Shown: piece by piece, positions 27,674 through 35,586 of the stretch
Layout of the letters: each line of letters starts with the position of its first letter
Numbering within the stretch: position 1 is the stretch's first letter
From: Desulfobacterales bacterium
GTDB taxonomy: Bacteria; Desulfobacterota; Desulfobacteria; Desulfobacterales; UBA11574
DNA: 36,873 bases
Reading direction: 5' to 3'
Assembly (NCBI GenBank): GCA_024641825.1
Contig: JAHECI010000001.1
Location: 1 to 36,873 of the forward strand
Notes under the pieces: generated by a model
What the model saw: the letters and a program-made list of their open reading frames with translations, nothing else
Database searches by the model: none
What the model was told of the DNA's origin: nothing
Translations under genes and position numbers: made by a program

Positions 27674-28189
27674 ATGATGTATAACAAAGTTGTAATGGAC
27701 CATTTCAGAAATCCCCGAAATGTAGGGATCATCGAAAATGCCGACGGGATCGGCGAGGTTGGTAATCCCTTGTGCGGGGATATAATGACCATCTATTTGA
27801 AAGTCAGCGATAACCAGATAGAAGATATCAAATTTCAAACCTTTGGATGCGGGTCGGCCATTGCGGTTTCCAGTATGCTGACGGAAATCGCCAAAGGGAA
27901 ACCCATCGACGAAGCCAAAAAGATAACCAATAAAGATGTCGCCAATGCCTTGGAAGGTTTGCCTAAAAATAAGCTGCACTGTTCCAATCTTGGCGCCGAT
28001 GCGCTGCACTTGGCCATTAAAGATTATGAAGATCGAAAAGCAGGAAAATCCCGGGTGGAACTCAAACGCAAAGAGGAACATGAACATGAACATGGAGACC
28101 AGTGCTACTGCCCGTATTGTGATGTGGAACTCGATAAAGGAACTGAATTCTGCGAAGCGTGTCAACACAGTCTTACCGAAGAACACTAA
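27674..28189 (+). CDS. iscU: IscU/NifU-N Fe-S cluster scaffold protein with His/Glu-rich linker and C-terminal zinc-ribbon-like tail
   Basis: GNPLCGD, FQTFGCGSAIAVSSMLTE, LHCSNLGADALHLAI (three scaffold Cys present); tail EEHEHEHGDQCYCPYCDVELDKGTEFCEACQHS; SD GGAGG. Confidence 0.93.
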   Translation: MMYNKVVMDHFRNPRNVGIIENADGIGEVGNPLCGDIMTIYLKVSDNQIEDIKFQTFGCGSAIAVSSMLTEIAKGKPIDEAKKITNKDVANALEGLPKNKLHCSNLGADALHLAIKDYEDRKAGKSRVELKRKEEHEHEHGDQCYCPYCDVELDKGTEFCEACQHSLTEEH

Positions 28190-28399
28190 TTCATATCCAT
28201 CCACAAATGTTAAATAGGAACGATGCGTTTCCAATTCATAAATAAGCAATTTTTGTCCGGATCAAGGCAGCACAAGGGTTTACGGTCCCCGCAGAGCGGG
28301 ACGGGAAGGAATACTTCCTGTATGCCCCAGCCGAAAACCTGCGGAGAACGCAGATCCGGGCAAAAAGGGCCATTTTTGGATGGAAACTAACTCATATCC
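28185..28399. repeat. Structured insert between iscU and the NifS-like gene, flanked by near-identical 14-bp direct repeats
   Basis: ACTAATTCATATCC (28185-28198) and ACTAACTCATATCC (28386-28399); inside it TTTTTGTCCGGATC (28250-28263) pairs with GATCCGGGCAAAAA (28353-28366), plus local hairpins CCCGC-AGA-GCGGG, AGGAA-TAC-TTCCT and CTGCG-GAGAA-CGCAG. Confidence 0.55.
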
Positions 28400-28414
28400 G
28401 AGAAAGGACTCACC

Positions 28415-29590
28415 ATGGACATTATCAATTTGGATCACATATCCTCCAATCCGCTTCTTCCAGAAGTAAAAGAAGCTATGATCGCGGCCCTTCAGGAGGA
28501 TTACCATAACCCTTCGAGTCAGCACAAGCGGGGAGAAGCGGCGGCCGAGGTGTTGGGAAAGGCCCGAAAAACCGTTTCCGCCCTCATCAACGCATCAAAT
28601 CCCAAAGAAGTGGTGTTTACCTCCAGCGGAACGGAATCCGTCAATCATGCCATCAAAGGGGTTGCCCTGGCCAACGCCCAAAAAGGTAAGCATATCGTCA
28701 CTTCAAATATTGAGCACAACGCCGTAATCCGAAGCATCCGGCGGTTGAAAGGGCTTGGATATTCCGTTACATCCATTGATGTGGATAAATACGGGCGTGT
28801 AAATCCGGCGGATGTGGCCGAGGCCATCACCGATGAGACCATACTGGTCACCATCATGCACAGCAACAACGAAACCGGAACGATTCAACCGATTGAGGAA
28901 ATCGCCAAAATTACTCGACAGAAAAAGGTGATCTTCCATACCGACGCCGTCGATTCCGTAGGCATCGTCCCCATTGATGTCCAGAAAATGGGGGTCGATC
29001 TTTTGAGTTTTGCGTCAAACACCTTTTATGGCCCCACCGGTATCGGTGGACTTTATGTTCGTCGGGGCATCATGGTTTGGCCGTTGCTCGACGGCGGCGT
29101 TCAGGAAAATAATAAGCGCGCCGGAACTGAGAATCTTATCGGCATCATCGGGATGGCAAAGGCTGCCGAAATGGCCAAACAAGAGCTTTCCATAAGGATG
29201 GCACATTTGGAAATGCTAAAATCCAAGCTGATCACCGAGTTGCCCAAATATATCGATGAGGTCATCATCAATACGCCTCCTGAATACAGTTTGCCCAACT
29301 TGTTGTCCGTATCCATTAAATATATCGAAGGCGAAAGCGTGATGCTGATGCTCGACGATGATGACATCGCGGTGTCGACGCGCTCTGCTTGTGCTACCGG
29401 ATCCCTAAGAGCATCTCATGTTTTGATTTCCATCGGGCTTTCCCATGCGGACGCCCAGGGAACGCTGGTGATTACACTGGGGCAGGACAATACTGAAGAC
29501 CATATCGACCGTTTTTTAAAATCGCTCCGAAATGTAGTGAAGACCTTACGCAACATATCGCCGCTATATCGAAAAATCTCACAAAGCTGA
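28415..29590 (+). CDS. NifS/IscS-like protein (cysteine desulfurase family) lacking the PLP-binding lysine
   Basis: Full-length family homology (NPSSQHKRG, TSSGTESVNHAIKG, NIEHNAV, HSNNETG, HTDAVDSVG, SACATGSL, NLLSVSIKYIEGES) but SFASNTFYGPTGIG replaces the canonical SFSGHKxYGPKGIG. Confidence 0.92.
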   Translation: MDIINLDHISSNPLLPEVKEAMIAALQEDYHNPSSQHKRGEAAAEVLGKARKTVSALINASNPKEVVFTSSGTESVNHAIKGVALANAQKGKHIVTSNIEHNAVIRSIRRLKGLGYSVTSIDVDKYGRVNPADVAEAITDETILVTIMHSNNETGTIQPIEEIAKITRQKKVIFHTDAVDSVGIVPIDVQKMGVDLLSFASNTFYGPTGIGGLYVRRGIMVWPLLDGGVQENNKRAGTENLIGIIGMAKAAEMAKQELSIRMAHLEMLKSKLITELPKYIDEVIINTPPEYSLPNLLSVSIKYIEGESVMLMLDDDDIAVSTRSACATGSLRASHVLISIGLSHADAQGTLVITLGQDNTEDHIDRFLKSLRNVVKTLRNISPLYRKISQS

Positions 29591-29686
29591 TTTGAACGGT
29601 ATGGGTGCAACGGGGATCGGACCTTGTTTTGAGGCCGGTAGATGAAGGGGTTTTCGGACCCGGTCACCCTATATTTTTGACCGTTC

Positions 29687-30067
29687 CTATAATAATTTTA
29701 ATGCATCCACCCGTTTCTCAAACTCGGTTCCTGAAATCTGGTCCCAGGGAGCAATGGGATCAAACCGAAGATGAGATTTTACATTGGGCAAAAAGAACTT
29801 GCCGGATGTAATATTGGGTGCTTTCATCAAATATTTGAATTCACCCCCTAAATCCAGAATCAAATCCAGGTCATCGCTCTCTTCCAAAAGCGCTACCATC
29901 AGTGTGTTTTGTATAAGGCCGCTGCCCTTTAATCGCTTTTTTCCGCCTGCCCCGGTATAAACTTCGATGGACGTTCTCTCCAGTGAAACCGCAGTATTGT
30001 TATCGGCGATTAAAAAGGCTTTCTCTACCAAATATGTTGCATTCTCAAAAAAGATCCAGTCGTTCAC
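29687..30067 (-). CDS. Hypothetical protein
   Basis: 126-aa ORF, GTG start with AAAGGAA 7-10 nt upstream; no recognised domain. Confidence 0.6.
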   Translation of the reverse strand: MNDWIFFENATYLVEKAFLIADNNTAVSLERTSIEVYTGAGGKKRLKGSGLIQNTLMVALLEESDDLDLILDLGGEFKYLMKAPNITSGKFFLPNVKSHLRFDPIAPWDQISGTEFEKRVDALKLL

Positions 30068-30195
30068 GGTTCTTTCCTTTAAGTGTTAAAATCCTTATCA
30101 CACGTTCATTGCGATATTTTTTCTATTTGGGGCGGCATATCTTTTATTTTGATCTCATCGGTTACCGATGATAGAACCTTCAGGGCAAGTAAGGT

Positions 30196-31176
30196 TTAGA
30201 ATGTCTCTATAACCGCCTTTTTCCGCATATCTTCAAGGTTCCGCTCAAGCACCTTTCCTTTTATTTTCTGCTCCAGGTATTGAGCAATTCTCTCTTTTGC
30301 GTTTTCGTAACTGACAACGGATTCCGGTTTTTTATCCACAACTTTAATCAGATGGTATCCGAAGGGTGTTTCCACCATTCCGCTGACTTCACCGGGTTTT
30401 AACTTAAACGCAGCATCTTCAAAGGGCTTCACCATCCGGCCACGTTCAAAATAACCGAGATCTCCGCCGTTAACCTTGCTCGGTCCCTCTGAATACGTTT
30501 TGGCCAAGGTCGCAAAATCTTCGCCGTCTTTGAGTTTCTTCTGAACTTCTTTGATTTTTTTATTGGCTTGATCTTTCGCTGATTTGTCAGCCTGGGCATC
30601 GACTTTAATTAAAATATGACTGGCTTTTATCTGTTCGGGCTGTTTGAACATACCCGGGTTGTTTTTATAGAAATCCTGAACCTCCTTTTCGGAAACCTTT
30701 ACATCTTGGACCAAATTCTTGTCTACGAATTGTTGAATGGCCAGTCCCTTTCGTATTTGTGATTTGAGTTCAGCCTCAGAGGTTTTCATCTCCAGTAATG
30801 CGGCCTTGAACTCGTCTTCATTGGGAAATCTTTTCTTCAGAATATCAATCTCCTGATTAACTTCTGCATCTTCAACCTTGATCCCCTTTTTTTGACTTTC
30901 CTGATAAAGCAACTCTCGGTTGATCAGAGTTTCAAGTACTCTATTTTTGATATCCGGCAACTGGGATTCATTCAATGACCGGCCGCTCCGGGTGAACTGA
31001 CTGCTGACCCGGGCCATCTCTTCGTCAAAATCATCTTGTGTGATGGTGACCCCGTTAACCGTCGCCACCGCCCCGTCCGGAATCTTTTTTTCTGCTGCGA
31101 ATATGGGCATTGCAATGTATACCAGACTCACAGCGGTCAATAGAATAAAAAACCATCTAAACCATTTCATCTGCAT
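30196..31176 (-). CDS. Exported parvulin-type peptidylprolyl isomerase (SurA/PpiC-like)
   Basis: Signal peptide MQMKWFRWFFILLTAVSLVYIAMPIFAAEKK; SurA-N-like region; rotamase domain QIKASHILIKVDAQADK...GGDLGYFERGRMVKPFEDAAFKLKPGEVSGMVETPFGYHLIKV. Confidence 0.92.
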   Translation of the reverse strand: MQMKWFRWFFILLTAVSLVYIAMPIFAAEKKIPDGAVATVNGVTITQDDFDEEMARVSSQFTRSGRSLNESQLPDIKNRVLETLINRELLYQESQKKGIKVEDAEVNQEIDILKKRFPNEDEFKAALLEMKTSEAELKSQIRKGLAIQQFVDKNLVQDVKVSEKEVQDFYKNNPGMFKQPEQIKASHILIKVDAQADKSAKDQANKKIKEVQKKLKDGEDFATLAKTYSEGPSKVNGGDLGYFERGRMVKPFEDAAFKLKPGEVSGMVETPFGYHLIKVVDKKPESVVSYENAKERIAQYLEQKIKGKVLERNLEDMRKKAVIETF

Positions 31177-31370
31177 CTGAATCTCCTTTGTCCAATTAAA
31201 CAATATTTCTCTTTGGTTGTAACAGGTTAGTTCTTTGAAACGCGCTGTTTTACGGATGGGGTTTAAAGCCACTCGGCATGGGTTTATTCCCGGCATCCTA
31301 TGTGTAACGTCCTTTTTTTAAAAAACATCGAAAATCCCCGAAGCCCCGAAAGAAGGGACTTTTGCTGGGC

Positions 31371-32432
31371 TCATTCCTCTGGGCTTTCAACTGCTCGTTG
31401 GGGAACCATTTCCGGGCCCAGCAGGATGGACAGCCAACGGGTCTCTTCTCTGGCGTCCAGTGCAATCTTGGCCGTCATTGTCAGAGGTACGGACAGCAGC
31501 ATTCCCACCGGACCCAATACCCAGCCCCAGAATATCAGTGATAGAAACACGACCAGGGTTGACAGTCCAAGGCCCCGCCCCATAAAACGGGGTTCAATCA
31601 CACTCCCCATGACCATGTTGACAACGACATATCCAGCTGCAGCGGTCAAGGCTTGTACAATCCCCAGCTGGAGGATGGCCAACAATACTGCTGGAATCGC
31701 CGCAATGATGGAGCCGATGTTGGGAACATAGTTAAGGAAAAACGCCAGCAGGCCCCAGAGCACCGGGAAGTCCACCCCGATGAGGGCCAACCATACGGCA
31801 ATGACGACGCCGGTGGCAAGGCTTACCCCGGTTTTAATCGCCATATAGTGCTTGACGTTATTAATGAACGTATCGAAGCTTGTCAGAGCATCCTCGGTAT
31901 CGCCCAATATGCTGCGCAGTTTTACGGGCAAGCTCGAGGCTTCGATGAGCATGAAAATTACGGTCATCAGAATTAAGACACCATTGGTAAGTACTTTCCC
32001 AAGGCTGTTCAACCCGGTGGCGATAAGCTTCATGGCTGCCCCGGGATTCAGCAATCCCGTCCAGTCAATCCCTGAAGTGTCAATACCGATTTTTTCTATC
32101 CAGGAAAGAATTACCGCAATGTATTGCCTGAGCGTTGCTTCGTATACCGGAAGCTCTTGGGTAAAAACCTTTACCGATGAACCGACGAGCCCGGAGATTA
32201 ACAATCCGATCAACACAACCCCAACGATGACGATCAACAGAGAAAACCACACCGGCAAACCTTTTCGGTGAAGCCAGAACATGGGGGGGGCGCTGATAAT
32301 GGCGATAAATGCAGCCAAAAGAAACGGAACAACAATGGTGGTGGCGGCACGCATCCCGGCAATCACAACCACAAAGGCTGCAATGGCGACCAAAATCTGA
32401 GACGCTGTTGCTTTTTGGAGATCTGCTTTCAT
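31371..32432 (-). CDS. AI-2E family transporter (PerM/TqsA-like)
   Basis: ~8 TM protein; VPNIGSIIAAIPAVLLAILQLG; VIEPRFMGRGLGLSTLVVFLSLIFWGWVLGPVGMLLSVPLT. Confidence 0.92.
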   Translation of the reverse strand: MKADLQKATASQILVAIAAFVVVIAGMRAATTIVVPFLLAAFIAIISAPPMFWLHRKGLPVWFSLLIVIVGVVLIGLLISGLVGSSVKVFTQELPVYEATLRQYIAVILSWIEKIGIDTSGIDWTGLLNPGAAMKLIATGLNSLGKVLTNGVLILMTVIFMLIEASSLPVKLRSILGDTEDALTSFDTFINNVKHYMAIKTGVSLATGVVIAVWLALIGVDFPVLWGLLAFFLNYVPNIGSIIAAIPAVLLAILQLGIVQALTAAAGYVVVNMVMGSVIEPRFMGRGLGLSTLVVFLSLIFWGWVLGPVGMLLSVPLTMTAKIALDAREETRWLSILLGPEMVPQRAVESPEE

Positions 32433-32472
32433 AGATATAGCCGGGTCCGAGACGGATACCCATAAATCCAGG

Positions 32473-32958
32473 CTAAACTTCGCTGATCTTTATCCGCTCT
32501 ATGGTATCGCCCTGTCGAATTGAATCTACGATATCCTGACTGCCCATCACCTTCCCAAAGACGGTGTGATTCCCGTTCAGGTGCGGCTGGGGCGAGTGCG
32601 TGATGAAAAATTGACTTCCGTTGGTGTTGGGCCCGGCGTTGGCCATAGAAATTACACCCCTTTCGTGTTTCAAGGGATTCTCTTTGATTTCATCTTCAAA
32701 ACTATAGCCGGGGCCCCCGCTACCTGTTCCAGTGGGATCTCCCCCCTGAATCATGAAATTGCTGATGACCCGGTGAAAAGATACGCCATCGTAAAATCCC
32801 TTTCTGGCCAAGAATACGAAGTTGTTGACGGTTTTGGGTGCATGTTCGGGATGGAGTTCTAATTCGATAATGCCCTTGTTGGTCTCAATTTCCGCCATAT
32901 AGGCTTTGCTTGTATCAATTTGCATCTCGGGCGGGCTGTCCCATCGAAGCTTGTTCAT
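32473..32958 (-). CDS. Cyclophilin-type peptidylprolyl isomerase
   Basis: [62 protein letters not shown]. Confidence 0.96.
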   Translation of the reverse strand: MNKLRWDSPPEMQIDTSKAYMAEIETNKGIIELELHPEHAPKTVNNFVFLARKGFYDGVSFHRVISNFMIQGGDPTGTGSGGPGYSFEDEIKENPLKHERGVISMANAGPNTNGSQFFITHSPQPHLNGNHTVFGKVMGSQDIVDSIRQGDTIERIKISEV

Positions 32959-33068
32959 AAATAATTCCTCCTCAGCATGAATTTTAACTTTTTTTTAATG
33001 GACGGTACTCGACTTTCCCACACAAATCAATACCCAGCATTAAATCGATATCGAATTTGGGTGTTACT

Positions 33069-33270
33069 AAATATGACGAATTCGTAAAGAGTCTTTTGTG
33101 AGCGATATCCGGTCGTTTGGGGATCCAGTGTTTCAAGCGGTGATGCGTTAAAAATTTCAAGCTGTTTGAGGAGCTTGCGACGAGTTCTTGAAATTTAGCA
33201 GCACTGCTTGAAACGCCCCCAAATGGTCACTGAGCGAGCAAAACGAACTTTTTACGAGACCACCAAATAT
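33069..33270. repeat. Copy 2 of the ~190-bp long-hairpin (MITE-like) element, including flanking AAATAT direct repeats
   Basis: Body 33075-33264; shares conserved blocks with copy 1; AAATAT at 33069-33074 and 33265-33270; stem AAATTTCAAG/CTTGAAATTT covaries with AAATTGCAAG/CTTGCAATTT of copy 1. Confidence 0.72.
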
Positions 33271-33366
33271 CATTATATATTAATAATGTAAACCTTTTGA
33301 ATTTGACATTGAGGTTCCGCTATTTTACGGTAGATTAGATCTTGTGTTCAAAAAGGAAAGTCTAAG

Positions 33367-33861
33367 ATGAAACGTCTGTTTCGCATGATCCCGGAAAATG
33401 TACAAGCAACCCTTCTGCTACGCTATTTCGGGTTTTTCAAAATTCCTTTGTTGTTTTTTGTAAAACCTACGGTCATTGAGATGTCTGACCATCGGGTTGT
33501 GGTGATGATTCCCCTTCGCCGGAGGACGAGAAATCATCTTCGTTCCATGTACTTCGGCGCCCTGGCCATGGGAGCCGATTGTGCCGCAGGGCTGGCCGCC
33601 ATGAGGCTAATACGAAAAAGTTCCCAAAATATATCCTTAATTTTTAAGAGTCTGAATGCAGAATTTCTCAAACGCGCAGAGGGCGATGTATATTTTACCT
33701 GCGATCAAGTCCCGGAGATTTCAAAATTGGTTGCTGCCGCCATTCAATCAACAGAGCGCGTCGAATATCCGGTTCGTGTGACGGCAAAGGTTCCCGACAA
33801 GTTTGGAGAAGATCCGATCGCCAGGTTTACTTTGGTTTTGTCCCTTAAGAAGAAGTCTTAA
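33367..33861 (+). CDS. DUF4442 / thioesterase-like hotdog family protein
   Basis: VVVMIPLRRRTRNHLRSMYFGALAMGADCAAGLAAM is typical of DUF4442. Confidence 0.75.
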   Translation: MKRLFRMIPENVQATLLLRYFGFFKIPLLFFVKPTVIEMSDHRVVVMIPLRRRTRNHLRSMYFGALAMGADCAAGLAAMRLIRKSSQNISLIFKSLNAEFLKRAEGDVYFTCDQVPEISKLVAAAIQSTERVEYPVRVTAKVPDKFGEDPIARFTLVLSLKKKS

Positions 33862-33866
33862 ACACC

Positions 33867-34838
33867 ATGAGCATAAAAACAGAATTTACACAACAGTTCG
33901 ATGTAAAATACCCGATCATCTGCGCCCCCATGTTTCTGGTAAGCTCGGTTAAAATGGTGGTCAGTGCAAGTGAGGCCGGGGGTGTGGGAACCTTTCCGGC
34001 ACTAAATTACCGTCCCATCGAACGCTATCGTCAAACCATTAAAGAGATCAAAAGTCTGACTGCAAAACCTTTTGGCATCAACATTATCGTTCAAAAGTCC
34101 AACAAATATCAGTATAAACAGATTGAGCATGCCCTTGAAGAGGAAGTCCCTTTGATCATAACCTCTTTGGGGAGTCCAAAAGAGGTTATTCGATTGTCCC
34201 ATGAAGCGGGAACCCGGGTGTATTGTGATGTGGTGGGATTCGAGCATGCAAAAAAAGTCGCGGATCTGGGAGCTGACGGGCTTATCGCTGTGGGATTCGG
34301 TGCCGGGGGCCATGCCGGAGACATTTCGCCGTTGGCCCTTATTCCCAATTTGGTAAGAATGGTCAAATTGCCGATCATTGCCGCCGGATCTATTGTAGAC
34401 GGGGCTGGAATGGCGGCAGCGTTTGCGCTGGGCGCTTCTGCTGTCTATATGGGAACACGTTTTATCGCCTCGAAAGAAGCAGAAATTGGAGAAGACTATA
34501 AAAAGGCAATTACGCGTGCAAAGAGCGAAGATATCATCAATACGGACAGAGTCGATGGATTTCCCGGCAATTTTATACGAACCAAAGAACTGGAGGCCGT
34601 TGGGCTGGAAAAAGGATTGATTGAAGAAATCCTAACAAAAAATAAAAAAATCAAACGGTTTATTTCCCTGAGCCGAGCTGCACGTTCTCTGTTCGGGGAT
34701 ATGGATTCCAAAGTTTCTTATAAAACGGTCTTTTCCGCAGGCCATGGCGTCGGCCTCATCGAGGAGGTTTTATCCATTCAGGAGATCATGGAAAAAACCG
34801 TAAGGGAATACAAAGAGATCAAGGCAAAATTACCATAG
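33867..34838 (+). CDS. Nitronate monooxygenase / 2-nitropropane dioxygenase-like flavin oxidoreductase
   Basis: YPIICAPMFLVSS, GFGAGGHAGDISPLALIPNLV, IIAAGSIVDGAGMAAAFALGASAVYMGTRFIAS. Confidence 0.9.
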   Translation: MSIKTEFTQQFDVKYPIICAPMFLVSSVKMVVSASEAGGVGTFPALNYRPIERYRQTIKEIKSLTAKPFGINIIVQKSNKYQYKQIEHALEEEVPLIITSLGSPKEVIRLSHEAGTRVYCDVVGFEHAKKVADLGADGLIAVGFGAGGHAGDISPLALIPNLVRMVKLPIIAAGSIVDGAGMAAAFALGASAVYMGTRFIASKEAEIGEDYKKAITRAKSEDIINTDRVDGFPGNFIRTKELEAVGLEKGLIEEILTKNKKIKRFISLSRAARSLFGDMDSKVSYKTVFSAGHGVGLIEEVLSIQEIMEKTVREYKEIKAKLP

Positions 34839-34868
34839 GATGTCTTGGATACCGGAATGTTTTAACGA

Positions 34869-34886
34869 CGGGGGGATCAACCCCCG
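34869..34886. terminator. GC-rich hairpin between convergent genes; candidate bidirectional terminator
   Basis: CGGGGG-GATCAA-CCCCCG between stops at 34838 (+) and 34888 (-); no clear T-tract. Confidence 0.35.
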
Positions 34887-34887
34887 G

Positions 34888-35475
34888 TTAGATTATCGAC
34901 ATCGATTTTTCGGGATGTTTTCCGGTAACGCCCGCATAAAACTCTCCGATGATCTTCATATCAGCTTCAAAATCACCCGTGGGATAAAGCAGGGGGCCAA
35001 ATCCTCCAACCTTTCGTCGATAGTCCAGAAATCCCAGTGAAATCGGAATATTCGCGCCCTTGGCGATATGATAGAACCCTGTCTTCCATTTCTTGACCTT
35101 TTTACGGGTTCCCGACGGCGCAATGGCCAGTATCAGGTTTTCACTTTCTTTGAATTGTTGAATCGACTGGGCAACAACATTGTAGGATTTGGATCGATCG
35201 ATGGGTATTCCCCCCAGCCATTTAAAAAATTTTTTAAATGGTTTCCGAAATAGGGTCTCTTTTCCCATCCAGTATATTTTGGCCCTGAAAACAAATACGA
35301 TGAATAACATGTAGGGGAGATCCCAGTTTGATGTATGTGGCGCCCCCACCAGAATGAATTTGGGGACAGCAGGCAGATGACCTTCCGCACGCCACCCAGT
35401 GATTTTTAAAAAGAATATGGAAAACCAGCGCAACAGCGTCTTACACACGGGCGTATCGAAAATTGTATAATTCAA
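34888..35475 (-). CDS. 1-acyl-sn-glycerol-3-phosphate acyltransferase-like (PlsC superfamily)
   Basis: GAPHTSNWDLPYML (HxxxxD), MGKETLFRKPFKKFFKWLGGIPIDR, LAIAPSGTR. Confidence 0.88.
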   Translation of the reverse strand: MNYTIFDTPVCKTLLRWFSIFFLKITGWRAEGHLPAVPKFILVGAPHTSNWDLPYMLFIVFVFRAKIYWMGKETLFRKPFKKFFKWLGGIPIDRSKSYNVVAQSIQQFKESENLILAIAPSGTRKKVKKWKTGFYHIAKGANIPISLGFLDYRRKVGGFGPLLYPTGDFEADMKIIGEFYAGVTGKHPEKSMSII

Positions 35476-35586
35476 ACCTTACTCCTGTAACTGTTCTTAA
35501 AATGAAGCTCCCCACCCCACCCCCGAAGAGACGGGATCTCCGCCGAACTCCCACAAGAGGAAGGGGTTTTGAAAAAGATCCATTGG

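Noticed and set aside
33303-33331. Promoter-like TTGACA upstream of the DUF4442 gene
   Set aside because: Good -35 but poor -10 (TACGGT) at 17-nt spacing; not asserted
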